Below are positions 1 through 9,842 of a DNA stretch of 64,000 nucleotides, in pieces. The DNA comes from CAVTRI01 sp963737075 (GTDB taxonomy: Bacteria > Actinomycetota > Acidimicrobiia > Acidimicrobiales > Palsa-688), in contig CAVTRI010000001.1 in NCBI GenBank assembly GCA_963737075.1, forward strand, positions 310,001-374,000, read 5' to 3'. The number at the start of each line of letters is the position of its first letter. Within the stretch, counting starts at the first letter, position 1. A program made the position numbers and the translations under genes. The notes below the pieces were generated by a model. The model did not search any database. It saw nothing but the letters and a program-made list of their open reading frames with translations, and had not been told where the DNA came from.

Positions 1-2
1 GC

Positions 3-1154
3 GATGTCCGCGTGGAGGACGTTCCCGACCCCATCATCAAAGACCCCACCGACGCCATCGTTCGGGTCACCTCCTCCGGCATCTGCGGGTCTGACCTTCA
101 CCTTTACGAAGTGCTCGGGCCGTTCATGTCCGAGGGAGACATCCTCGGACATGAGCCCATTGGGATCGTCGAGGACGTCGGGGCTGCGGTCACCAACCTG
201 ACGCCAGGCGACCGCGTGGTGGTGCCCTTCAACATCTCCTGCGGTCACTGCTGGATGTGCGAGCACGGGTTGCAGTCGCAGTGCGAGACGACCCAGGTCC
301 ACGAGTACCGTACCGGCGCCGCCTTGTTCGGCTATACCAAGCTCTACGGACAGGTGCCCGGTGGCCAAGCCGAGCTGCTGCGGGTGCCGCACGCCGACTA
401 CGGGCCGATCAAGGTGCCGCCTGGCCCTCCCGACGACCGGTTCGTGTATCTGTCTGATGTCCTGCCGACCGCGTGGCAGGCAGTCGAGTACGCCGCCGTG
501 CCCGCGGGCGGCAGCCTGCTGGTGCTCGGGCTCGGGCCCATAGGCGACATGGCCACCCGGGTGGCTCGACATCGGGGGATCGAGCACGTTATGGCGGTCG
601 ATCTCGTGCCCGAGCGGCTGGAGCGTGCGCGTCGCCGGCAGCTCGAGGTATTCGACCTCAACACGGTCGGCGACCTCGAGCAAGCCGTGAGCCAGCGGAC
701 GCACGGCCGTGGCCCCGATGCCGTCATCGACGCCGTCGGGATGGAAGCTCACGGCTCGCCGGTTGCCAACCTCATGCAGCAGATGATCCGGCCCATTCCC
801 GGGGCGCTCGCCCAGCGGCTCATGCAGCGAGTCGGCGTTGACCGTCTGGCCAGCCTCCTCACGGCCATCAGCCTGGTGCGGCGCGGCGGCACCATCTCGT
901 TGTCCGGTGTCTACGGGGGAGCGACCGATCCTCTGCCCATGCTCACCATCTTCGACAAGCAGATCCAGATACGCATGGGCCAGGCGAACGTCCGCCGGTG
1001 GACCGACGAGATCCTTCCCTTGCTGACGGCCGACGACCCGCTCGGTGTGGACAACTTCGCCACGCACCATCTGCCGCTTGGGGATGCGCCGACCGCGTAC
1101 GAGATGTTTCAGCAGAAGCGTGACGGCGCGGTGAAGATCCTTCTTCAGCCGTAG
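3..1154 (+). CDS. Zinc-dependent alcohol/aldehyde dehydrogenase (MDR family), 5' end cut by window
   Basis: This is a medium-chain dehydrogenase/reductase of the glutathione-independent formaldehyde dehydrogenase-like type, expected to oxidise an alcohol or hydroxymethyl adduct with NAD(P). The frame is open to the window edge and begins with DVRVEDVPDP, which is normally internal, so roughly the first ten residues are missing. Visible features are a catalytic zinc region (SGICGSDLHLY, then GHEPIGIVEDVG), a four-cysteine structural zinc loop (CGHCWMCEHGLQSQC) and a nucleotide-binding glycine motif (VLGLGPIGDMA). The C-terminal half matches the family to the end. The substrate cannot be told from sequence. 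Confidence 0.9.
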   Translation, partial: DVRVEDVPDPIIKDPTDAIVRVTSSGICGSDLHLYEVLGPFMSEGDILGHEPIGIVEDVGAAVTNLTPGDRVVVPFNISCGHCWMCEHGLQSQCETTQVHEYRTGAALFGYTKLYGQVPGGQAELLRVPHADYGPIKVPPGPPDDRFVYLSDVLPTAWQAVEYAAVPAGGSLLVLGLGPIGDMATRVARHRGIEHVMAVDLVPERLERARRRQLEVFDLNTVGDLEQAVSQRTHGRGPDAVIDAVGMEAHGSPVANLMQQMIRPIPGALAQRLMQRVGVDRLASLLTAISLVRRGGTISLSGVYGGATDPLPMLTIFDKQIQIRMGQANVRRWTDEILPLLTADDPLGVDNFATHHLPLGDAPTAYEMFQQKRDGAVKILLQP

Positions 1155-1245
1155 AGAACCGTCTTCTTCGTAGACCCGCCGTCCGCGGCGAGACCGCGAC
1201 CCTCCGCTATAAAGAATCCGGACAGCAGGACGGGAGGCGTGAGGG

Positions 1246-2100
1246 ATGGTCGCGGTGGACGTTGGCTACCGCCGATGCCGGCAGATCAGTCGGGCGGCCG
1301 GCACCAGCTACTACTGGGCGTCATGGCTCGTCGGCCCGGAGCAGCGTCGGCATGTCCATGCCCTGTACGGGTTTTGCCGGTTGGCGGACGACATTGTCGA
1401 CGACCTGGGCCCGGTGTCGCCTACGCAAAGAGAGCGGAAGCTGGACGCGTTCGAGCAACGCTTCTTCGCCGATTTGGAGGCGGGCCGGTCTGCGGACCCG
1501 ATGCTGCTGGCGGTGGTCCACACCATACGTGAGGTGGGCATCGATCCCGCTTGTGTTCGGCGGTTCCTGCGGTCGATGTCGATGGATCTCACGATCGAGC
1601 GGTACATGACCTTCACCGACCTGCTGGGGTACATGGACGGCTCAGCGGCGGTGATCGGCGAGATGATGTTGCCAGTCCTCGGCGGTTCTGACCCGGCGGC
1701 GCTGGGGCCGGCTCGAGATCTGGGCATCGCCTTCCAGCTGACCAACTTCTTGCGGGATGTCGACGAAGACCTTGACCGGGGCCGCGTGTACCTGCCGCAG
1801 GAGGACATCGCCGCGTTCGACGCCGGGCCGGCGCTCGCGGAGCGGCAGGTGACCGCGGGTTGGGTGGCGCTGATGCGCTTCGAGATCGACCGGGCCCGCA
1901 GGTATTACCGGTCGGCTGAGAAGGGGATCGGACTGCTGCCGGCCCGCTCGGCGCGCTGCGTGCGCCTGGCCTCTCGGCTGTACGCCGGGATCCTCGAGCG
2001 CATCGAGGCCGCCGGCTACGACGTGTTCGCCGTTCGGGCTCGGGTGCCGACGTGGCGCAAGCTTTCGGCGGCGGCGTGGGTGCAGCTCGCAGACCGATGA
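1246..2100 (+). CDS. Squalene/phytoene synthase family protein
   Basis: A 284-residue trans-isoprenyl diphosphate head-to-head synthase, which would condense two C15 or C20 prenyl diphosphates into squalene-, dehydrosqualene- or phytoene-type products. Both aspartate-rich Mg-diphosphate motifs are present: ADDIVDD near residue 48 and DVDEDLDRGR near residue 180, with the typical LTNFLRDV lead-in. Length is normal for the single-domain family. The ATG at 1246 follows a purine-rich stretch (GGGAGGCGTGAGGG), which supports this start. No other isoprenoid gene lies nearby, so squalene versus phytoene specificity is open. Confidence 0.88.
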   Translation: MVAVDVGYRRCRQISRAAGTSYYWASWLVGPEQRRHVHALYGFCRLADDIVDDLGPVSPTQRERKLDAFEQRFFADLEAGRSADPMLLAVVHTIREVGIDPACVRRFLRSMSMDLTIERYMTFTDLLGYMDGSAAVIGEMMLPVLGGSDPAALGPARDLGIAFQLTNFLRDVDEDLDRGRVYLPQEDIAAFDAGPALAERQVTAGWVALMRFEIDRARRYYRSAEKGIGLLPARSARCVRLASRLYAGILERIEAAGYDVFAVRARVPTWRKLSAAAWVQLADR

Positions 2101-2461
2101 CAGAGATCTCCATCGTCCTGTGCACCTGCCGGCGCGTCCTCCCCGGCCGGGGGCGCGATCGGGCGGGCTGCTCCGCCGTTGTGACTCGGCGGCACGACCG
2201 GACAGGGAGGACCAGACGCATCGCCGACGAAGCAACCCGCGCCACTGTGATACCCACTTCGGGCATCAGCAATGCAACCGATGCCGGCCTTGGGCGCCCG
2301 AGACACCTGACCCTCCGCTCGAGCCCCGACCGGGGACACGACGATCCGGGCTGAGAGCGAAGTATCGTACAAAGACAGAGCGTTGCTTGCCTTGGAGAGC
2401 GCCATGTCAGACGTCGACAAGAGAGCGCTTGGCGCCCGGACAACCGAGGGAGGAGTAGCCG
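2101..2461. other. Non-coding gap before the formate dehydrogenase operon
   Basis: About 360 bp separate the prenyl synthase from the formate dehydrogenase gene. Short frames here have no family-like sequence and no ribosome binding site. A compact GC palindrome (CCCCGACCGGGG) lies near 2327. GGAGG just before 2462 is the ribosome binding site of the next gene. The formate dehydrogenase promoter is presumably here but I cannot pick a -10/-35 pair with confidence. Confidence 0.5.
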
Positions 2462-5400
2462 ATGAACATTCGTGACTGGCCCGTCGGCCGCCAGCTGCGA
2501 GGTAAGGACAAGCTGGGCCGCGGCCAGGCCGTCAAGTCGACCACATCCTCTCGCCTCATTCCCCGCACCGTCGAAGCCGACAGGATCGTCAAGTCCGTCT
2601 GTCCCTATTGCGCGGTCGGTTGTGGCCAGGACGTGTTCGTCAAGGACGGCAAGGTCACGCACATTGAAGGCGATCCGGACTCACCGGTGAGCCGGGGGCG
2701 CCTTTGCCCCAAGGGATCGGCAAGCCTCCAGCTGACCACGGGATCGGCGCGCCGATACGACGTTCTCTACCGGCGGCCTCACGCGACCGACTGGGAGACC
2801 TTGGACCTGGATACGGCCATGGACATGGTCGCCGAGCGAGTCATCGCGAACGCGGCGCGAGACCTGGGAGTGGAAGGACGACAACGGCCGCGACGTCAGG
2901 CGGACGCTGGGTATCGCCAGCCTCGGAGGGGCGACGCTCGATAACGAAGAGAACTATCTCATGAAGAAGCTGTACACCGCCCTCGGGGCGATACAGATCG
3001 AAAACCAGGCCAGAATTTGACACTCGTCCACCGTCCCCAGTTTGGGGACATCCTTCGGCCGGGGCGGAGCGACAACCTTTCAGCAGGATCTGCAAAACGC
3101 GGACTGTATTGTGATCGAAGGGTCCAACATGGCGGAGTGCCATCCCGTCGGATTCCAGTGGGTGATGGAAGCCAAGGCCCGCGGGGCCAAGGTGATCCAC
3201 GTCGATCCCAGATTCACAAGGACCAGTGCGGTCTCGGACCTGCACGTGCCGTTGCGGGCCGGGACGGACATTGCGTTCCTGGGCGGACTGGTCCGGTACG
3301 TGATCGAACATGAGAAGTACTTCCGCGACTATCTCGTGGCGTACACAAACGCTCCGACGATCATCAGCGAGCATTTCCGTGACACCGAGGACCTCGACGG
3401 AGTCTTCTCGGGCCTGAACGAGGGGCAGCGCAGCTATGACTTCCATACCTGGATGTACGAAGGGGCGGAAGTGCAAGCGGCTTCGGGTGAGCGCGACCAG
3501 GAATACGAAGACCGCACGTCCGGAGGAGACTCTGGAGATGACGGCAACCAGGAGGCCCCCAGCGCCGGACAGGACCTCAATCGCCAGTCCAGCTACTACG
3601 CCTCAGGCCGCGGGGAATCGCACGGCTCCGGCGGGGTAACTGCTCCCGAAGGCCCCGAACGCGACGACACCCTCCAGCATCCGCGCTGTGCCTTCCAGCT
3701 CGTCAAGCGACACTTTTCGCGCTACACGCCAGAGATGGTCGAGCAGATTTGCGGCGTCCCGCAGTCCCTGTTTCTCGAGGTGTGCGAAACCTTGACGGCG
3801 AACTCGGGGCCCGATCGCACGAGCGCCTTCTGTTACGCAGTGGGCTGGACGCAACATTCCGTTGGCGTCCAATACATTCGTACCGCCGCGATCCTGCAAC
3901 TGCTCCTTGGCAACATCGGACGACCTGGCGGAGGCATCCTCGCCCTGCGCGGGCACGCCAGCATCCAGGGATCGACGGACATCCCAACGCTGTACAACCT
4001 CCTGCCCGGGTACATACCGATGCCGCACGCCCACGAGGACGAAGACCTCGAGACGTTCGTGCAAGGCGCGTCGACGGAAAAGGGCTATTGGGGAAACCTG
4101 AAGTCGTACCTGGTCAGTCTGCTCAAGGCCTGGTGGGGTCCGGCGGCGACCGTCGACAACGATTATTGCTTCGGTTACCTGCCCCGCCTCACCGGCAGTC
4201 ACACCACATATGAAACGGTGATGGCCCAAATCGACGGAACTTGCAAAGGTTACTTCATATGGGGCGAAAACCCCGCGGTCGGCTCCGCCAACGCCAAGAT
4301 GCAGCGCCTCGGGATGGCGAATCTGGATTGGCTCGTCGTGCGGGACTTCTCGCTCATCGAGTCGGCGACGTTCTGGAAGGACGGCCCGGAAATCGAATCT
4401 GGCGAGCTCCGGACGGAGGACATCGGGACTGAGGTCTTCTTCTTCCCTGCCGCCGCGCACACCGAGAAGAACGGCAGCTTCACCAACACGCAACGCATGC
4501 TGCAGTGGCACCACGCCGCCATCGAGCCGCCCAAGTCGGCGCGCGGCGATCTGTGGTTCGCCTTCCATCTCGGACGCATCATCCGGGAAAAGCTCGCGGG
4601 GTCCAAAGACCCGATGGACCGCCCGGTCCTCGATCTCACATGGGACTACCCGACGGAGGGCTCCATCGCCGAGCCATCAGCAGAGGCGGTGCTGGCCGAG
4701 ATCAACGGTTGGGACGCAGCTCGGAAGCCGCTTTCCTCCTACGAACAGCTCCAAGATGACGGCTCGACCGCTTGCGGATGCTGGATTTATTGCGGCGTCT
4801 ATGCCGAGGGGGTCAACCAGACAGCCCGGCGCAAGCCGGCCCAGGACCAGAACTGGATCGCCAACGAGTGGGGATGGGCTTGGCCCGCCAATCGGCGCAT
4901 CCTCTACAACCGTGCCTCGGCGGACCCGGACGGGCGTCCCTGGAGCGATCGCAAAGCCCTGGTGTGGTGGGATGACGAGCAAAACAAATGGACCGGTCAT
5001 GACATTCCTGACTTCTCGGCGTCGAAGCCACCATGGCACCGGCCGCCTCCCGGTGCCCGAGCTGCCGAAGCCCTGTCCGGTCTCGACGCCTTTGTGATGC
5101 AAGCGGACGGGAAGGCCTGGCTCTTCGTCCCTGCCGGACTCACAGACGGCCCACTTCCCACCCACTATGAGCCTCAGGACTCACCGGTCCCGAACCTTCT
5201 TTACTCCCAGCAGCGAAACCCGGTGCGACAGGTCTTCAGCCGGAAACACAACCGCTACCATCCGAGCCCGTCAGAGCCGGGGTCCGCGGTCTTCCCGTAC
5301 GCCATCACGACCTACCGGCTGACCGAACATCACACCGCCGGCGGGATGAGCCGGTGGCTGCCGTACCTGGCGGAATTGCAGCCTGAGATGTTCTGCGAGG

Positions 5401-5780
5401 TCTCGCCGGAATTGGCACAGGAGCGAAATCTGGAGCACATGGGCTGGGCGACGATCATCACCGCCCGTAACGCCATCGAAGCCCGAGTTCTTGTCACCGA
5501 TCGCGTGCCGCCCCTCCAGGTCAACGGACGGGTTATTCATCAGATCGGGCTTCCATACCACTGGGGTCCCAACGGCTACGCCACCGGTGACGCCGCGAAC
5601 GACTTGACCTCGATCTCACTCGACCCCAACGTTCACATCCAGGAGGTCAAGGCGTTCAGCGGGGACATCCAACCCGGGCGCCGGCCCCGCGGACCCGCAC
5701 GCGCCGCACTGGTCGACGAGTACATCGGAAGGGCGGGGATCACAGGGACGACAGGCATGGAGGTGCGAGGTGGCCGTTGA
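2462..5780 (+). CDS. fdhA: Formate dehydrogenase catalytic subunit, selenocysteine type, with one frameshift
   Basis: Large molybdopterin/tungstopterin subunit that oxidises formate to CO2 and passes electrons to the iron-sulfur subunit downstream. The N-terminus has the [4Fe-4S] motif CPYCAVGCGQ and CPKG; the C-terminus has a molybdopterin-dinucleotide binding domain. The reading frame shifts once near 2858-2865 (frame of 2462 to frame of 2862, where TWEWKDD resumes), equal to one extra base or two missing. It then meets TGA at 3018-3020 between NQARI and HSSTVP, the active-site selenocysteine position of Sec-type formate dehydrogenases, and continues to 5780. No twin-arginine signal is visible. 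Selenocysteine is well supported; whether the frameshift is a real mutation or a sequence error is not decidable here. Confidence 0.88.
3018..3049 (+). promoter_or_regulatory. UGA selenocysteine codon with SECIS-like hairpin
   Basis: TGA at 3018-3020 is followed 12 nt later by a perfect six-pair stem (GTCCCC 3033-3038 with GGGGAC 3044-3049) closing a five-base loop AGTTT. Bacterial SECIS elements sit inside the coding region just after UGA and carry a G in the first two loop bases, as here. SelB recognition is inferred; selA, selB, selC and selD are not in the window. Confidence 0.75.
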
Positions 5781-6624
5781 GCTCATTTCCGACCTGCGAG
5801 AGCAGGGCGACCCCGCGACGTCCAGCGGCTACTCCCAGCCGCCGCCCCGCATGGGCTTCTTCACCGACACGTCGGTGTGCATCGGCTGTAAGGCATGCGA
5901 GGTGGCCTGTAAGGAGTGGAATCACGTCCCCGAGGACGGCCTGCATTTCACGGGCATGTCCTATGACAACAGCCAGGGGCTCGGTGCGGACACGTGGAGG
6001 CATGTGGCCTTCATCGAGCAGAAGCTGGTACGCACCGACGGCTCAGCCACCCGGGAGGGCGTGCGATGGCTCATGGCGTCCGACGTGTGCAAGCACTGCA
6101 CCCACGCCGCCTGCCTCGACGTGTGCCCGACCGGGGCGCTGTTTCGCACGGAATTCGGGACGGTTGTGGTGCAGGCGGACATTTGCAACGGCTGTGGCTA
6201 CTGCATCCCGGCCTGTCCATACGGGGTGATCGATCAGCGCCGGGGCGACGGTCGTGCTTGGAAGTGCACGCTGTGCTACGACCGGCTCAGCGTCGGTGCG
6301 GAACCGGCCTGCGCCCAGGCGTGCCCTACCGATTCCATCCAGTTCGGGCCACTGGACGAACTGCGCGATCGCGCCAAGAGACGGCAGGCGCAGCTCCACG
6401 AGGCGGGGGTGACGGATGCCCGACTCTACGGGGCCGATCCCGATGACGGCGTCGGTGGGGACGGAGCCTTCTTCCTGCTGCTCGACGAACCTGAGGTGTA
6501 CGGCCTGCCTCCCGACCCGGTGGTTACGACCCGAGACCTGCCCGCGATGTACCGGCGCGTCGCTGCCGCAGCGGCCATCCTCGCTTCTGCCGTGAGCGTC
6601 GTCTTCGCGGGGACGAAGCGATGA
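5770..6624 (+). CDS. fdhB: Formate dehydrogenase iron-sulfur (ferredoxin-like) subunit
   Basis: A 284-residue four-cluster ferredoxin subunit that would carry electrons from the catalytic subunit to the membrane subunit. Cysteine groups in order are CIGCKACEVACKEW (about residue 37), CKHCTHAACLDVCP (about 110), CNGCGYCIPACPYG (about 139) and CTLCYDRLSVGAEPAC (about 164). A C-terminal hydrophobic segment (about 262-280) looks like the membrane anchor found in this family. The GTG start at 5770 overlaps the end of the catalytic gene by 11 bp, with GGAGGTGCGAG before it, so translation is probably coupled. Confidence 0.93.
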   Translation: MAVELISDLREQGDPATSSGYSQPPPRMGFFTDTSVCIGCKACEVACKEWNHVPEDGLHFTGMSYDNSQGLGADTWRHVAFIEQKLVRTDGSATREGVRWLMASDVCKHCTHAACLDVCPTGALFRTEFGTVVVQADICNGCGYCIPACPYGVIDQRRGDGRAWKCTLCYDRLSVGAEPACAQACPTDSIQFGPLDELRDRAKRRQAQLHEAGVTDARLYGADPDDGVGGDGAFFLLLDEPEVYGLPPDPVVTTRDLPAMYRRVAAAAAILASAVSVVFAGTKR

Positions 6625-7646
6625 GCTCGGTCACCAAGGCAGGTGTGCAAGACGTCCGACCCGGCCGGGAGGCGGTGAGTGCGGTGCAAGCGGACGGCCA
6701 GGCGCACCCCGAGGGACGCCGCCGGGCCGGCGGGGAGCAGCCGGTCGTCGGCGAGGCCAGGTTCCAGTCCTATTACGGCATGCCGATCATCAACAGGCCG
6801 GTGTGGGCAGCTCCGGACATCCCGGGCTACTGGTTCCTTGGAGGTCTGGCCGGAGCCAGCTCGGTGATGGCGGCGGCGGCGGCCGTCACGGGCCGGCCCG
6901 GGGTCTCGCGCGCCCTGAAGGTCACCAGCACCGGAGCGGCCGGGTTGTCAGCGGTGGTCTTGATCCACGACCTGGGTCGGCCGGCCCGGTTCCTCAACAT
7001 GCTGCGGGTCTTCAAGCCCTCCTCGCCTATGAGCGTGGGCACGTGGCTCCTGTTGAGCTTCTCTCCGTTCTCGGCCGCCGCTGCGTTCCACGCGATCACG
7101 GGACGATTGAAGTTCGCGGGCGCGGTGGGGACGGCGGGGGCAGCCGTCTTAGGACCCCTCGTGGCAACCTACACCGCGTCGCTGATCTCCGACACAGCCG
7201 TCCCCGCCTGGCACGACGGTTACCGGGAAATGCCCTTTGTCTTCGCGGCATCGGCGGCCAGCTCGGCCGCCGGAGTCGGGCTCCTCGCCGGCCCCCTCGA
7301 CGAGGTTCGCCCCGTGCGGCTGCTCGGTGTCGTCTCCGGCGCCGCGGAGCTTGGTCTGATCGAGATCATGAAGCGGAACCTGGGCGAGGTCAGGGAAGCG
7401 TTCACCGAGAGCAAGAAGGGACGTCGGTACGAGCGAGCCGCCCAACTCGCCACGGGAGCGGGGGTCGCCGGAGCGGTGCTCGTCGGACGGCGCAGCCGAG
7501 TTGCTTCCGCCCTCGCCGGGGCCGGACTGGTGGTCGGCTCGGCGCTCACCCGTTTCGCAATCTTCGAAGCCGGCCTCGCATCCGCAGACAACCCGCGCTA
7601 CACCGTCGTCCCACAACGGCGACGGCTGAACGCCAAGCCCGGCTAG
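6621..7646 (+). CDS. NrfD/PsrC-type membrane subunit of the formate dehydrogenase complex
   Basis: A 341-residue integral membrane protein with about eight hydrophobic helices, of the NrfD/PsrC family that exchanges electrons with the quinone pool without haem. The phrase PVWAAPDIPGYWFLGGLAG and the IHDLGRPARFLNMLRVFKP loop are characteristic. The ATG at 6621 overlaps the stop of the iron-sulfur gene by 4 bp, making a three-gene operon. This implies a membrane-bound, quinone-linked formate dehydrogenase facing the cytoplasm. The first 50 residues are hydrophilic and poorly conserved. Confidence 0.9.
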   Translation: MSSVTKAGVQDVRPGREAVSAVQADGQAHPEGRRRAGGEQPVVGEARFQSYYGMPIINRPVWAAPDIPGYWFLGGLAGASSVMAAAAAVTGRPGVSRALKVTSTGAAGLSAVVLIHDLGRPARFLNMLRVFKPSSPMSVGTWLLLSFSPFSAAAAFHAITGRLKFAGAVGTAGAAVLGPLVATYTASLISDTAVPAWHDGYREMPFVFAASAASSAAGVGLLAGPLDEVRPVRLLGVVSGAAELGLIEIMKRNLGEVREAFTESKKGRRYERAAQLATGAGVAGAVLVGRRSRVASALAGAGLVVGSALTRFAIFEAGLASADNPRYTVVPQRRRLNAKPG

Positions 7647-7699
7647 CGGCAAGGGGAGTGGCGCTCACCAGCCCCCTCGGACCACTCCTGCTGGCGGTC

Positions 7700-8404
7700 T
7701 CACCCGTCGTCTGAGCCGGCTCCCTCCTGCTGGTGGGTCTCGATGTCGATGCCGGTCGGGTGGGACCGCAGGCCCGGCGTCTGCTCTCGCAGCGAGTCAA
7801 GCCCCGGCGCCCGTACTCCGGACGGCGAGCCTCGCAGGTGGTCATACAGCGCACGTAGCGCCTTGAGCGGGCCGATGCGGTCGAACCAGCGCGGTGTCGG
7901 ACTGGTGTATGTGGGACTGTGTGTTCGGACGTAGCGGGCCGAGGGCAGGTCGTCGCGCCCTTCGGGGCCGAGCGCCTCTTTGACAGTTCGCATCAGCTCG
8001 GGGTCGTCGACGGCCTCCCGCCGGAAGATGTCGGCCAGGCCAACGATGACCTCATCGACCTCAGGGATGTTGGCGTTCATCCCGACTTTGCCCCGCAGAA
8101 GCTCGTCCAGTCGGGCAATGCGTTCCCGCCGCCCGACGCCGTCGCGGTCGACCCGGGCCGCGAGATCCGCGTGGCCGCGCCGATCCAGCACCGTCTCGAT
8201 CTCCTGCATGGCGCCCTCACGGACGGCCACGTGCTGCATGATCAGCTTCACGGCGGAGCCGCGCTCCCAGCGAACGTCGACGCTGTCGCCCTGCAGGAGT
8301 TGATCGGTGTCCTGCCGCCACTTGCGGAAGAGATCGGTGAGCATCCGGTTCTGGACGTCCCACAGCTCGAGGGCGTTACCCGGCTCCTCGTCGTGCACAA
8401 TCAT
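7700..8404 (-). CDS. Hemerythrin-like helical-bundle protein (degenerate)
   Basis: A protein of 234 residues from the ATG at 8404. The first 150 residues have the layout of the hemerythrin/HHE family: an ELWDVQNRMLTDLFRKW helix, a KLIMQHVAVREGAMQEIE helix and a final EVDEVIVGLADIFRREA helix. Most of the histidine and glutamate metal ligands of true hemerythrins are not visible, so it may not bind a di-iron centre. The C-terminal 70 residues are rich in proline, arginine and glycine. It is divergent from the sigma factor with 125 bp between them, so a shared promoter region is likely. No strong ribosome binding site; a GTG about ten codons upstream is an alternative start. Confidence 0.6.
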   Translation of the reverse strand: MIVHDEEPGNALELWDVQNRMLTDLFRKWRQDTDQLLQGDSVDVRWERGSAVKLIMQHVAVREGAMQEIETVLDRRGHADLAARVDRDGVGRRERIARLDELLRGKVGMNANIPEVDEVIVGLADIFRREAVDDPELMRTVKEALGPEGRDDLPSARYVRTHSPTYTSPTPRWFDRIGPLKALRALYDHLRGSPSGVRAPGLDSLREQTPGLRSHPTGIDIETHQQEGAGSDDG

Positions 8405-8529
8405 TTGGCGTTCGTCGGCCACGTCTTGGACGTACCCGTGAGCGGGCGATCCGACACACCCGGCAGGGTTGGGTTCGGTGGCCCATGGGTATCGACGACT
8501 GGTCGGATCGAGACGCCTGCGGAGGTCAG

Positions 8530-9825
8530 ATGGCAAGTTCGGCGCCGCAGCTATTTCGTTGCTGGGACTTGCTGCAAGCCGAAGTGATCCCGCCCCTGTT
8601 GGAAGTGGAACGGACGCGCCAACCCCAGGTGCTCGTGATGGGCCCGCCAGTTGACGGCTTGTCAGTGGCGCTGGCATACGCCCAGGCCTGCATAGCCGCC
8701 CAGCGGCGTTCCCGCACCAGACGCAACAGCTTGCCCATCTCGGTGTTCGTGCCCACCACCCGCCGCTCCGCAAGCGTGCCCGCTGCCATCCCGGCTCGCG
8801 AAGCCCGACGCTTGCCGCGCGCGGTGCGAGACTCATGCCTCGACGAGCGGGAAGGCCGGTGGGTGCCTCGCCCGGAGGTCGCCGAGCGGGTCATCTTTTC
8901 AGACGCCCCCCACACCGTGGACCTGGTGACTGTGCGGACGCGGGACGCCACAGGTCTGGCCGTGGCACTGGATGCGGCTGTGGAGCGGCTGGCTGTCGGC
9001 GGGTTGCTATTGCTGGCGGAGGCGCCCTCCCCGCCGTTGCCACCTGGTCTGGTGCCGGTGGGCGACGCCGGTCGGGTGTACCGCAAGGCAAAGAAGACAG
9101 CGCCTCTCGACCGGCCGGGTCCTGAGGCGGACGTGCTGCAGGTGACGCTGGCCCGTCGCCAGATGGAATCCGAGCTCATCGGCGACCACATGGGACTGGC
9201 CCGCTCGCTGACACGGCGGTTCGTGCGCCGGGTCGACTCTCCGGACGACCTCGAACAGGTGGCGTGCCTGGCTTTGGTGAAGGCCGCCCGCCGCTATGAC
9301 CAGTCCCGCGAGACGCCGTTCGCCACCTTCGCCGCGGTCAGCATCGTCGGCGAGCTCAAACGCCACTTGCGGGACACCTCCTGGGCGCTCCGGGTGCCCC
9401 GATCGGTGAAGGAGCGGTACCTGCTGGTGAAGCGGACCCAGGAAGAGTTGGCCCACCGGCTCGGTCAGTCGCCCTCGATACCTCAGATCGCCGACGCCCT
9501 GGGGGCAACCGAGGAGGAGGTCCTGGAGGCCATCGAGGCCGGGGACAGCTACTGGCCGTCGTCCCTCGACACCGGGAGCGACACAGGGGGACCCCGGGAC
9601 GTGCCGGTGACCGACCGGGCGCTCGACCGGTCGCTGGACCTGCACGAGCTCCAGCGATTCCTGCCTCGACTGGACAAGAGGGACCAGCTCATCTTGCGGC
9701 GTCTGTACTTCGACGGCTGCACGCAGCAGCAGGTCGCAGACGAGATCGGCGTGAGCCAGATGCAGATCTCCCGGCTCAACCGGCAGATCCTTCTCAGGCT
9801 GCGCTATCTGCTGTCGGAACGCTAG
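8530..9825 (+). CDS. SigB/F/G-type sigma factor with N-terminal CheR-like domain
   Basis: A protein of 431 residues; the ATG at 8530 follows GGAGGTCAG and is preferred over an in-frame ATG at 8485. Residues about 200-431 are a group 3 sigma factor: region 2 (MGLARSLTRRFV through YDQSRETPFATFAAVSIVGELKRHLRD), region 3 (LAHRLGQSPSIPQIADALG) and region 4 with the helix-turn-helix CTQQQVADEIGVSQMQISR. Residues 1-185 resemble the methyltransferase domain of CheR (LPRAVRDSCL, RWVPRPEVAERVIF, VDLVTVRT, LAVGGLLLLAE, VYRKAKK), but the SAM-binding glycine motif is lost, leaving a probable non-catalytic sensor or partner-binding domain. No anti-sigma gene is adjacent. Confidence 0.85.
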   Translation: MASSAPQLFRCWDLLQAEVIPPLLEVERTRQPQVLVMGPPVDGLSVALAYAQACIAAQRRSRTRRNSLPISVFVPTTRRSASVPAAIPAREARRLPRAVRDSCLDEREGRWVPRPEVAERVIFSDAPHTVDLVTVRTRDATGLAVALDAAVERLAVGGLLLLAEAPSPPLPPGLVPVGDAGRVYRKAKKTAPLDRPGPEADVLQVTLARRQMESELIGDHMGLARSLTRRFVRRVDSPDDLEQVACLALVKAARRYDQSRETPFATFAAVSIVGELKRHLRDTSWALRVPRSVKERYLLVKRTQEELAHRLGQSPSIPQIADALGATEEEVLEAIEAGDSYWPSSLDTGSDTGGPRDVPVTDRALDRSLDLHELQRFLPRLDKRDQLILRRLYFDGCTQQQVADEIGVSQMQISRLNRQILLRLRYLLSER

Positions 9826-9842
9826 GCGAGCTCGAAGTCGGG

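Noticed and set aside
2052..2458. Plus-strand frames between the prenyl synthase and fdhA
   Set aside because: No ribosome binding site, no family-like sequence, Arg/Pro-rich composition typical of chance frames in high-GC DNA.
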